DNA from: Chionis minor
Taxonomy: Eukaryota > Chordata > Aves > Charadriiformes > Chionididae
NCBI GenBank assembly: GCA_013398295.1
Contig: VZSF01007706.1
Coordinates: 632,533 to 696,532, forward strand
Length of the DNA stretch: 64,000 bases
Direction of reading: 5' to 3'
How positions within the stretch are numbered: the stretch's first letter is position 1; the number at the start of each line of letters is the position of its first letter. Below are positions 1 to 10,965 of the stretch, piece after piece. The notes under the pieces were generated by a model. It was not told where the DNA came from, searched no databases, and saw nothing but the letters and a program-made list of their open reading frames with translations. The translations under genes and the position numbers were made by a program.

Positions 1-334
1 AGCTAGGTAGAGCCCTACACAACTTGTCCTGGCTGGCCACTCAGCCAGTCTTACACAACTTGCCCCGGCCTGCCAGCCAGAGCCCTACACCAGTTTCCCT
101 GACTGGCCAGCCAGAACCTTATTTCCTCCAGCTGGCAACCAAGAGCCCTAGGCCAATTGACCCAGACAACCAGGTAGAGCCCTGCACCACTTGCCCCAAC
201 TGACCACCCAAAGCTCTGTTTCTCCCTGATGGACAGCCAGAGTTGTACAACACTTGCCCTGGCCTCCAAGCCAGAGCCCTAGACAGCTTGCTCAGGCCAG
301 CCAGGCAGAGACCTAAACCACTGGCCGGCTCCAC
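1..334. repeat. Degenerate minisatellite, about 10 units of 29-38 bp
   Basis: Imperfect units run back to back from the window edge. Each is built around GCCAGCCAGAGCCCTACACC followed by AACTTGCCCTGGCTGG, with many substitutions and small indels. The array stops near the CTGGCCGGCTCCACC stretch. Its left end lies outside the window, so total length is unknown. Reading frames over it (72 aa each, minus strand) follow the repeat and are not genes. The unit period was judged by eye. Confidence 0.7.
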
Positions 335-712
335 CAAGCACCAGTACCATCATGGCCAACCAAAAGGGACATTAAACAGGTGCTTATTAAAAGGATACAG
401 TATGTAAAGGATACAGTAGAGCCGTCTCATCTCACCAGGTGTTCTCCATCTCCTTGAGGACGGAAGCTGCTATAGTATCACACTGCCTCAGGAGTCAGCA
501 CGGAGACAGGCAGAGATCTGAGGCCCCAGCCCTGGGCAGGAGGCCCTTAAATAGCTAGACAGCCCCATCACATCTGGAATCACATTCCGGAACCTTCCAG
601 CCACAAGACAGCTAACAATCACCATCCACCTAATCCGCAGGCAGCTGACAGAGGCTCCAGAAGCTTCTGGAACCAACTGTGTGGAGAAGCTGTTAGTTAC
701 TTGGGGTTAACA
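335..712 (-). mobile_element. Possible LTR-like segment, minus strand
   Basis: Read on the minus strand, the segment starts TGTTAACCCC near 712. It carries a TATTTAAG TATA-like box (546-553) and, about 165 nt downstream, an AATAAG poly(A)-like signal (383-388). A 13-bp direct repeat, AAAGGATACAGTA, occurs at 390-402 and 406-418. This order fits a solitary LTR, with the neighbouring minisatellite lying downstream of it. I do not recognise the family, and no target-site duplication or polypurine tract was found. It could equally be unrelated unique sequence. Confidence 0.3.
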
Positions 713-1424
713 GGTAAATGAAGGTTGCCAGAACAGCTGGAGGAAGTGATGGGGTGGAAGAAATGAAAAATAAAGCCCGCCAGGACAAACCAAACAGACC
801 CGGCACCAGCCACTGGCACACATGGGGCCCATGGCGGCTCTCCTCAGCCAGCCCCACAGAGCCCTGGCAGTGGGACATCCTGGCCAGCAGCACAGCACTG
901 GGCTTCACCAGGCAGCTCCAGCAGCCTTGGAGAGATACCTCCTGCCAAACCAGCCATGGCTCTGCTCTCTCTTGCTGCACGGGTGTTTGGGACAGGCTCC
1001 TTCGCCACGCTGGGGGACAAGCAATGTCAAACCCCTACACCCCCTGACATCTGCTGCACTTAGACACCCTCAACTGAATGACAGAAACCTGCAAGCTTTC
1101 CTTTCCAATTAAAAGCCACCTCACAGACACGCAAAGCTCACAGTTAAACACTCTGCGAACTGAAGTAGTCAGGGAATTTGCAATATTTACTTAGTTTTCC
1201 CCCGCAAACAGGAAGAAAGTCTAAGTTCACAATCCATGACGTCCTGTTTGCAACTTCGAGTAGCAATTCTCAGATTCATCTGAGATTTTCCACTCAGTTT
1301 TCAGACACTTTGTACTCATTAGATCTCAGTTTTTCCATCGACCACAAGACTGGGTGTCTCCAGAAATGTCATTCATTACGATCAGATCATGTTTCTCAGT
1401 TGTGGTGAGGAGACCTTAACCCGC
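713..1424. other. Unassigned stretch, GC-rich in its first half
   Basis: About 720-1030 is noticeably richer in G and C than the rest of the window. It holds overlapping frames of 95-109 aa on both strands, none with a recognisable domain. It may be internal remains of whatever element the LTR-like segment belongs to, but nothing in the sequence proves this. From 1030 onward it is ordinary AT-rich sequence with nothing I can name. Confidence 0.4.
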
Positions 1425-2520
1425 TGCCAGAAGCCAACCCAGGCCCTCTCTCACCCCCTCCTCAGCAAGACAGGGGGAGAAGACAGGATGGAAAAGCTCA
1501 TGGATTGAGATAAGGACAGGGCGATCACATGCCAATTACCATCACAGGCAAAACAGACTCCACTTGGGGAAACTAATTTATTGCCAAAGAGTAACAGAGT
1601 AGGATAGTGAGAAATAAAATCAAAACTAAAAATATCTTCCCCCCATCCCTCCTTCTTTTCAGGCTCAGCTTCACTCATAACTCTTCTAACTCCTCCTCCC
1701 CAAGAGGCTGGAGAATGGGGTTTGAGGTCAGTTCATAACACTTTGTCTCTGCTGCTCCTTCCTCCTTACAGTCTTGCCCTGCTCCAGCATGGGGTCCTTC
1801 CCATGGGAGACATTCCTCCACAAACTTTTGCATTGTGGGTCCTTCACATGGACTGCAGTTTTTCACGAAATGCCCCAGCGTGGATCCTTTTCCACGGTCA
1901 CACAGTCCTTCAGGATCACACTGGTCCAGTGTAGGTCCCCCATGGGCCACAGGTCCTGCCAGAAAATTTGCTCCTGCGTGAGCTCCTCTCCATAGGATGC
2001 ATCTTCTACCACCAGCCTGCTCCTGCATGGGGTCCTTCACAGGCTGCAGCTTCCTTCAGTCCATGTCCACTTGCTCCAGCACGGGGTCCTCCATGGGCTG
2101 CAGTGTGGATATCTGCATCACCATGGTCGATTCTACAGGCTGCAATGAAATGCTTGTTCACCACGGTCTTCTCCAGGAGCTGCAGGGGAACACCTGCTGG
2201 GGTGTCTGTAGCACCTCCTCCTTCTCCTCTTTCTTCCACCTCGAGCTCCCCAGGCCGTTTCTCACACTTTCCCCCACCCTCACCCCTGGCTGCCAGGCAG
2301 CCTTTTGCCCTTTCTGACACACATTTCCCCACGGTGCCACCATGGTGGCCACGGGGCTCAGCCCTGCCCTGCACTGGGTCAGTCGGAGCTGGCTGGAACT
2401 GGCTGTGTCCAGCTTGGGGCAGCCCCAGCCACTCTCCACAAGAGGCTGTCCTTCAGCCCACCACAGACCAGCCCCAGGGAACCCCCACCCTCTGCACTGC
2501 AGTTGAACAATGCCCTGCCT
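1425..2520 (-). mobile_element. Solitary LTR of an avian ERV-type repeat family
   Basis: The sequence matches my memory of an LTR family abundant in bird genomes, probably ERVL-like. Diagnostic parts are the block around 1560-1582, which on the minus strand gives an AATAAA signal at 1577-1582, and the array of CTCCAGCATGGGGTCC-type units. A further marker is a GGCTGGAACTGGCTGTGTCC block near 2390. The transcribed sense is most likely minus. It contains no gag, pol or env sequence, so it is a solo or truncated LTR. Frames through it, including one of 188 aa, are incidental. The second window copy at about 27780 supports repeat status. Both ends are approximate, and no target-site duplication was identified. 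Confidence 0.6.
1781..2196. repeat. Internal array of about nine 46-bp units in the LTR
   Basis: Successive units begin with variants of GCTCCAGCATGGGGTCCTT and continue with an ACGGGCTGCAG-type half, for example at 1781, 1874, 1975, 2024 and 2069. Unit length varies from about 40 to 52 bp. The array lies wholly inside the LTR repeat and appears to be part of the family rather than a later expansion, since the 27806 copy shares the last units. Confidence 0.65.
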
Positions 2521-5500
2521 ATCAGCTCATTTGATTGAAAATCATGGGAATATTTGTGAAATAAGTTTGTGTCTACATTTCCAAATATATTTATACTGGA
2601 GATAATAGAAAGCTGGGTTCTTCCCTTTATAGTAACTGGGAAGAGCACTTTGCTGTAAGAGAAATATGACTGAAGCCAATGTGACTGTGTCTTAAGATGA
2701 ATAAATGCAATGAAATGTGGCTTTATATTAATGGAACAATTCTCTTGGAGAGAGGTATAAAAATATTCTAGGGACAAATCTAGAAAGCTCTTCACATTTT
2801 TCATCTTCCCTCACCACAATGCAGAAACCTGCTGTCTGCCTTTGGTGACTCTCAGGTATTTATTGCATCTGATAGTAGTTCTCTAAAAGGCAGACAATCA
2901 TTTCTTTGGGACATGTGCCAGATTAGCAATATACCAAAACTTTAGCACATAAGCCTTATGAAGCGTTGCTGGCACTGGTGGCTAAGGCACTTAATTTAAT
3001 GAGATGGGCTTACCATTACCGAAACTGCTGAATGTAGTATTTTCAACAGAGCCAAGGAAAAACCTAATTCATTAGACCTCTGAAACTGTGTTCAACTATT
3101 GTTGTTGTGCTGCAACATTTTGAATATAAATGCAAAAGGCCCACAGAAAATAGTATTTCCCTCTTTGAATCTGCACATATCGCTGAAGATCATTTTCATT
3201 CCCCTGCTGATATGTTGTATTGTCTTCCTGGCTGCCACGTTGTAGCATATGATTACATACTTGCTGTCTATAAACCAACGGCAAAACACACAGTTGTTAT
3301 CATGTGTATCTATTGTCTTCTGTAATGACAAATGATAGCATGCTTTTGCAGTATGATGACTTGTCTCTGCTAATATGGAAACTAACAAAAGAAGAGAAAA
3401 GCAAAAATATAATGCCATCATTAATAATCGTAATCTGAAATGGGAAGAAAATTAGATCAGTGCCTTTAGGAAAAATTATCAGTTCCCTGGCACATGCTTT
3501 GACTTTATTTATTTTGTAAGAGAAATAAGATGTAAAAGAAAATTATGACTAAGACAATGAGGAATTAAAATCTGAAAAATTCTGCTGTAGAATATTGGCC
3601 TATTACACTTCTGGTTTAAGGTACAGCATTTCTTCACAAAGCTGTATAGGATTTCTCAGATAATGTGAAATAAAAACATGTAGCCGGACTGAATTTCAAT
3701 AAAAACTGAAATTTCTTGTACAGAATCCTGTAGGCAACCCAGTTGTAACTACCTCAGTTATGATCATACCACGAGCAGCTTTAAAGTAGTGTAACGCTAC
3801 CAGAATAGAGGATGAATTATGTGAACTGTACGTGCAGCTTTTTCAGTTTATGTCAAATACCAGTTGGTTATTACTGCATCTGCATTTTATCTTCAGAAAA
3901 CCAAAGGCCAAAAGTTCAACGTCTTGTGTAAGGGGATGCAAGAAGTGTGTGCCTATGCTGCAGTCAAGTCCAACCCAGCGGCCAGTCTCTTCCCTCTTCA
4001 CCATTGGCAAAACTTCCACTCTTGACCCTCCAGTCCCTCTGATCTTGGTTCTTTGCTTCCCTTGCACAAATGTTCCTTATCCTGCCAGACACTGACAACT
4101 CTCTGGAAGGCCGTACCTCAGGAGTGAGGTGTCTCACAGACGATGCCTCAAAACTTCAGGTTACTGTACAGCACCAAAGTGTTTTAGATATTAAAGGTGA
4201 CTTCATTGTTAAGTGTGGGGACGAATTTGTTGTTCTTTTTTAAAGCTTTCATAAATGACTCTTCTTTTCAAAATTGCATCTGTGCAAGTATTACAAGGTT
4301 TGATTTATAAGCTAGACTCTCACTTCTGGTTCATAGTATGTGCAGGCTATGGTATATGTATATTGTATAAAGCATACTTTATTTCCTGTCCAGCTCAAAT
4401 TTTTAGAACAAGAATACAAAAAAATCAAACCAAATATAATCCATTCCCATGTTTCTGAGATCTCATTAATGACACTTAACTTCAGTACTCTAGGCTTGGA
4501 GATCTTCAGACCAGAAAGTTTGACTTAACATAGTATGGGATAGACTATGGCTGCAAGAAGTGGGATCCTACAATGTCTTTACATGCTAGGGTGAACGGCC
4601 TTTTTAAAGAGTCCTATCAGTAACAGCCTCATGAATTTACCAGTGCATTCTTTGCAAATGGTCCTAAAGCTGATCCCCCAAAGCAGATGCAGCGATCTCT
4701 AGGAGTTCCTGCCACATAAGTGGCTTCACTTACTGCTAAGCTGCTTAGAAGCAGTGTTCTACCTGGAAAGACCATTCTTTTCCCATTGTCACAGAAATCA
4801 GAGGCCTCCCACAGATGCCACAAAGAGCTGTGGATTCTTTTATGACATCACTAGTGAATAACTATACAGAAACCATTGCATTACGAGTTATATGCTTTTT
4901 CTCTCGCTTTTTAACATTTGTATTATATTGCCTGTTATGCTGCCTTGAAAACTTAAAAACTTCCTAGTAGTTTTACTTATCAAAGCACTCGGGCCAAAAA
5001 CACGCATGTGTGTACATACATGCATAGCCAAAATTTTTAACCTTGGAATAATGCACGGAAAGACTAACTTTGGTTAGATGATGAAACCTATGACACTCCA
5101 ATAATATTGAAATGCGAACCTTCTCAATACCATACCATAATGTTTTGTAGCTATTAAGTATCTTCCTTGAAATGAACCTTTGTGATTCATACTCTCTCTC
5201 AATTCCTGATTTAAAGTACCGAGTTTCACTGTAATCTTTGAGATAAACTAAAATGTTCTGCAGCAATTATGAGGGGCCAGAGTTGAACAAACCTACAGAA
5301 TTTTAATGAGTTTGCAGTGGTAATTATTTTTAATTGCCTTCCATCTCATTAGAGTACCAGGTGGCAGCTATGTAACCTCACCATGGATGCTGATTGTCTA
5401 TATGGCCACATATTGCTCTGCAGACACTAATGAACAGGCATTCGATGTCCAAAAACTCTGTAGTGTTTTACTAACAGCAACTTGTTAGTTCCTTTGAACA

Positions 5501-7190
5501 AGAGGAGTCTGACTCTGACCTCACTCACACTAAAATTAACTGCAAAGATATCACTGCATCATATTGCTTCCAGCAAACCTTTTTAAAAAACAACGGAAAA
5601 ATCAAACATATATATGTGTGAATATATTATGTTCTGGTTTCTACTATTAACTCTTTAAAGGCTTTTCATTTTACTTACCACTTCAGAAACAAAAAGTGTT
5701 TTGTCAGTTCACACAGCAATATAGCAAAAAAGGAATGCTCCTCTTCTCTTCCTTCCCTTCTACAATAATTTTTTCTTAAAGAACTTTGTCTTAAAGTAAT
5801 ATTATTCATAAAAACAGTTACTTTTTCATGAGATTAGAAGACAGAATTTCAAATGGACAGAAAAAAACAATAACAGAGGTTTGCCCTATTTGTCTGTTGA
5901 CTACTAGAGGAATTCATATGCTGTTCTTTACTAAGAAAAAAGACCAAACCAAACAACCTAGCTTTGGTTTAAGAAAGAAACATAACATTATGAATTGAAT
6001 TTCATAGTTGTGCCAAAAGGTACAGCTCTGCAGGATCAGTACTTTTTAATATATGCAGATTAGAGACTTGCTAATAAAAACAAACTACAGAAAAAAAATC
6101 TAATCTAGAAAAACCCCTGGAATATTATGGTTGTTACACCCTGTTATTAGGACTGCTTAAGAGTTCTGGTTTCCAGAGGCCTGAAATCAAAATGATCCCT
6201 ATTTAAATTATATGGCAACAATGACAAAATTCTAGCTGTGTGCTAAGCACAGCTTTACAATATATAAGAACCTGTGATGAACTACCTGCAAAGTTTAGAC
6301 ATATCCTCCACTGTTTTGTAATAGGATGAATCTCTATAACATAAAACCTGTAATGAAATATCATTAGATTCTCTTCTTTCTGTCCAGGTAGATGTTGACT
6401 TCTTTATACTTTCTTTTTTAAAAGAAATAAATTCTACAGAAGAGTTGATCAATTTATTCCATGTGTTCTTTTTTTCTTACCTGCATCTTGTACCTTCTTC
6501 ACAGGTATTTATTTCAGACACCTCAACTCCAGAGTTAGAAAAGGTATGAATTTTGTATTAATAATAAACATATAACTGGTGTTGGTTATCTGCTCACAAC
6601 TGAGCCTTGAAGCCACTGTTTCTTTTCATTAAAAGACTTTCTTCCCTTGGCACAAGGCAGTGGATAACCCAAGGCAATGTCGTCCCAGAAAATGTCCCTC
6701 ACCTTAGATATTATTTAGAAAAAATGGATTTTACCATGACCTGGAGGATTTTCTCAAGCTATAAACTGATTACCTAAAACTGGATTCTTTAGCCAAAACT
6801 GCCTCCTGCCTCTGAGTTCCTACGTTATGACATGACAAAATAACTAATGCTCTTAAAAAAACCCATAAACTAAGCTTCTGGAAATCAAGGTATTGCAAGC
6901 TGGGTCTGTTATCAGTATTTAAAACTTTGGCTTAGAAAACTTTTTCTTTTTCCCTATATTGAAATAGTACACTTCATTTTGATACTTAAGAAAACTTTTC
7001 ATTTCTGCATATGTTGTTTTTTTCGCATCAGTACTATTAGAAAACTAATTATAATAAAATTTCTTGTTACTCGACAAAGGTATATGAGATAGAAAGTTTA
7101 CATATATTCCTTTTTATCCAAAAGGCTGAATTAAGTACTGCAGATTACATTGTCTTTCACAGCAATATTTTATCTGCTAATTTCAGTGAA
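2521..7190. other. Unannotated AT-rich stretch
   Basis: I see no coding exon, RNA gene or recognisable mobile element. Frames reach at most 141 aa (minus, running out of the LTR) and show low-complexity or random composition. There are short homopolymer runs only. Conserved noncoding elements cannot be judged without an alignment. Confidence 0.5.
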
Positions 7191-7206
7191 GTTGAAGTAA
7201 TGAAGC

Positions 7207-7327
7207 GAAGAAGAGAAGAGAAGAGAAGAGAAGAGAAGAGTAGAAGAGAAGAGAAGAGAAGAGAAGAGAAGAGAAGAGAAGAGAAGAGAAGAGAAGAGAA
7301 GAGAAGAGAAGAGAAGAGAAGAGAAGG
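7207..7327. repeat. Pentanucleotide microsatellite (AAGAG)n, polypurine
   Basis: The plus strand is a run of AAGAG repeats. One interrupting T at 7241 splits it into 34 nt and 86 nt of uninterrupted purine. The unit is mirror-symmetric, so the tract is a candidate for triplex (H-DNA) formation and for length polymorphism. A 74-aa minus-strand frame reading LLFSS repeats is a translation of this satellite, not a protein. Confidence 0.95.
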
Positions 7328-10300
7328 TATAGGTGTCTGAACTGTTGGAGTCAAAGATGGATTAAAGCAAGAAACAGTCAAAATGGATGTTACTTAAAAA
7401 ATACAAACAAATTAAACATGATGTCATCTGTCCTTGATATAACATGAGAGTTGATGACATTTAGTAGTTGTCTTCATGGACTAAGAGGACAGACTGCATA
7501 CTTTGTTTTATGACCTACATGATCATATAAACATAATTCATCAAAATCATCCATTCGCAAACCGATCCCGGGTAACAAAGAAATGTTGCAACACTTAAGG
7601 TCAATCAAAAAAAGGAAATTTAACTTAAAATGATCACACCTTAAATAATATTATTTTTGATATGCATAAAGAGACTTAAAGCATACCCTGGAATAGTCTA
7701 TGAAAGAAGTGTGGAAAATGGAGTAAAGCTTTTACATAAAAGGCTGTAGGTGAGTTTGCATTAATCACAGAAGGTTTCATAGTTCAAGCAGTATTCTCTC
7801 CTTTGCAAATGTGGACTTCGTCTGTTATTACAGTTGTGTCAGGACTTTCTGTATCAGCACAGCTTGAACTCATCAGTAGCTAAGCTTGTTATGGATAATC
7901 TTATTTATTCTACTACCTCTCTGCCAGATAATCATATTAAGGTTTTCTCAAGGGCTTATCACCTTGAATCCACCCAGGACCTGTATCATGCACAGAGACG
8001 GAGAAAGAGGTGTACAGATGTATGAAAAACTTAGCCGAAGTTCTTTTTTCTTTAGGCTTAGAATGATTGCATCAAGACTCAAAATTATTACTACATATAT
8101 TAAATCTTTCAGAAGAATAGAATTAATTGGCATAAAAATTAAATATAAATGTTATGAATGACACTTGATAAGGAATGAGCATTTACATTTTCTATTGGAA
8201 AAGATAATATAGAAAGTATAGTATATTAAAAAATACTCTTATCTGTAATGAGTTAATGATAATCACAAAGCATTTGTAGATTTCTGTAGGAAGAACAAGA
8301 TAATATTTGTGTTTCAATTAGGCACAGTATAAAAGGGATACTTTCCTCCAACCTTTTAATAGGAGTATGAGAAAATGCAATTCCTTTGTTGAATCGCTGA
8401 AAACTAGACATTGAAAGGAACTTAACAAAGACCCAGTAGACATTTTGGACAATGCACAGATATTTGAAGAGGCAGAATTATCTATTATTTCATCACGTGG
8501 AGTTCTAATCTAGATTGGATTAAATGCTATTAAGTACTGCACATAAAACAACCTTCCACTGGCAAAGAAATGTATTAACGTGTTCCTATTTATAGAACCT
8601 AGTATTATGCACAAAAGTATATGGATAATTGTTATGAATTGTCAGATTTTTTTCAAATGTATACCATATAAAAGTATCAGAGCCTGTCCCTAATATCTGC
8701 AAGCAATACTTATTCAAAAACCTAGTCCAAATTAATCTTCATCCATGGGATCCATAGCATCCATAAGGGCTTGTCTTTGAAGATGGACTTTGACCCTTTC
8801 AATCACTTGACCCAATATGGTGACTAAATCAGTAAAATTAAGGAATGTCTCTATCTCTTTATTGTGTTTACAGACTAATTTTCCTCTCACTTGTGTCTGT
8901 TAAGATTATCTTGAATACATCAGTCTAGCTGCACACAGTTCAACATGTTCGCTTTTTTGTACGTTGCCAGTCAGTGGAAATTCTATGAAATAGGGGACGG
9001 AGTTCTGTCTTCAGGAACGCTCACACATTAGTAGAAATTTGGTGTCCTTGTAGGCAGAACATGATCCTAAATGCTAGAAGCTTTTTATTTAGCTGTAGTC
9101 CCATGTGACTCACATGGGTGTTAGTTTGTATTAATAAGCGTCAAATACTTCTTGACTCCCATGTATACAACTGCTCCTCAGATAAGCACAAATGTTAGCG
9201 CACCCTGTGCAGTATGGAAGGTGATTAAGTATGAAGTGCTATTTTGAATTTCAAGTGGACCCTTCTGCATGAAGTGCAACATGCTGTGCAAACTAAAAAG
9301 ATTTGAGTGTTTGATTTGGTCTTAATTTCTTTTCTCCACAGAGAAGAGTTTTCAGTGTTAGGAAAAGAAGGTAATCACGTCTTAAATCAGACACAAAATC
9401 AAGCTACAGAATTTTTCAAAAGCTATTTTGTGCTTTAGACATAATTATTTTAAATATCTATTTTCATAGTATTCTCTTGTGACATAACTGCTGGGATGTA
9501 CAGCAGAAAAAATGTACAATAATTAAATGTGATTGTTAGGATTTGCTTTTTTTTTTTCTAAACATTTGCCAGACACAGAAACAAGTATCTAAAAATTCAT
9601 TTTAAAAGCCATTTGTAAAGGAAGATGTGGAATATTTATTCAATCAAGCTAACATGAATGGGACATGCAAAACTGTATGTTAGAGTTAAGGACTTATGAG
9701 CTTGTAACTGTTAGAGTTAAGAGTTATGAAATACCAGTGCAGCCTTAATTCACCATCCTTGTGCACATGCATTATTAGGCTTTAATTTCATATTTACATT
9801 TGCTGTTTGTATTTTCCACAGAACCCATTCTTCATTTACAATTTATTGGAAGGGGTTGTAACCACTGCCTAAAGGGGTGGTCTAGGGACCAGGTCTTATT
9901 CATGAAGCAATTTAATATGTATCCCTGGGAATTCCTAGAACAGCATTACACATTTAGTTCTCTAAGTAAACTTTCTGGATCAGAAGGGAAAGTAGGACAG
10001 ACAAGGACTAAGCAAATTTATTTATGTGTTTGCATTTTGTAACCTCATTTTAAACACCTGGGAAAGTGGTGGATGATGATAAAAGGAAAACTGTAGAGGC
10101 TGGGGAGAATACAGAAAGTGGAGGTGAGGGGAAACGAGTTTGCTTGGTGGAGACCAGAACAGTGTGGAAACTTAGGAAGCCCGAGGAGTGCACAGTAGGG
10201 GAAACTACCTGGTGTAATGAAATAAGTACTACTGGATTGAGAGCTGGGAATTATGAGGAAAATGGTAAATAATATTTTTAGGTTTTCTTTTGTATTTTAG

Positions 10301-10345
10301 CTATAATTCAGTCACTCATAGATAGTTTAGCTGGATTATTCATCC
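7328..10345. other. Unannotated AT-rich stretch
   Basis: No exon or mobile element is recognised. A short imperfect duplication, TGTTAGAGTTAAG, occurs twice near 9678-9722. Frames of 60-91 aa have no identifiable domain. The last 300 bases before the CR1 fragment contain an 80-aa and a 68-aa frame, also unrecognised. Confidence 0.5.
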
Positions 10346-10349
10346 ATTA

Positions 10350-10965
10350 TAGTGCCCAATAGCATCCTGGCTTGTAACAGGAATAGTGTGGCCAGCAGGA
10401 CTAGGGAAGTGATTGTCCCCCTGTACTTGGCACAGGTGAGGCCCCACCTCAAATACTGTGTTCAGGTTTGGATCCCTCACTACCAGAAAGACATTGAGGT
10501 GCTGGAGCGTATCCAAAGAAGTGCAATGAAGCTGGTGAAGGGGCTAAAGCACAAGGCTTATGAGGAACATCTGAGGGAATTGGGATTGTTTAGTCTGGAG
10601 AAGAGAGGGCTGAGACCTTATTGGTCTCTCCAACTACCTGAAAGGAGGTTTTAGAGAGGTAGGGGTTGGTTTCTTCTAAGTAACAAGCGATAGGACAAGA
10701 GGAAATGTCCTCAAGTTGCACCAAAGGGAGGCTTAGATCCAATGTTAGGAAAAATTTCTTCACTGAAGGGGTTATCAAACATTGCAACCGGCTGCCCAGG
10801 GAAGCGGTTGAGTCATCATCCCTAGAGGTATTTAGAAGGTGGGTAGATGTAGTACTTAGGGACATGGTTTAGTGGTGGAATTGGCAGTGCTAGGTTAACA
10901 GTTAGATTCAATGATCTTAAAGGTCTTTTCCAACCTAAACAATTCTATGATTTTATGATTCTATT
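10350..10965 (+). mobile_element. CR1 LINE, 3' fragment with octamer tail
   Basis: This is the 5'-truncated 3' end of a CR1 non-LTR retrotransposon. The first part encodes the C-terminal part of the CR1 reverse transcriptase polyprotein, then comes the 3' UTR. It closes with the CR1 hallmark, imperfect ATTCTATG-type octamers (10942-10965), in place of a poly(A) tail. 5' truncation is normal for CR1 and reflects incomplete target-primed reverse transcription. Numerous substitutions and lost frames mark it as old and inactive. Confidence 0.95.
10352..10654 (+). pseudogene. CR1 ORF2 C-terminal remnant
   Basis: A 100-aa frame reads [21 protein letters not shown], then an [14 protein letters not shown] block and [15 protein letters not shown]. 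This is the well-known region downstream of the CR1 reverse transcriptase active site. The frame is lost after ERRF, where the intact element would continue towards the RKNFFT...WNRLP region. That later block is still visible in the DNA at 10750-10810 in a different frame, so at least one frameshift separates them. It is non-functional and lacks the catalytic core. Confidence 0.9.

Noticed and set aside
1968..2534. 188-aa frame, the longest in the window
   Set aside because: Lies in the LTR repeat and follows its tandem units. Sense strand of the element is probably the other one, and no domain is seen.
7157..7381. 74-aa frame with LLFSS repeats
   Set aside because: Pure translation of the (AAGAG)n microsatellite.
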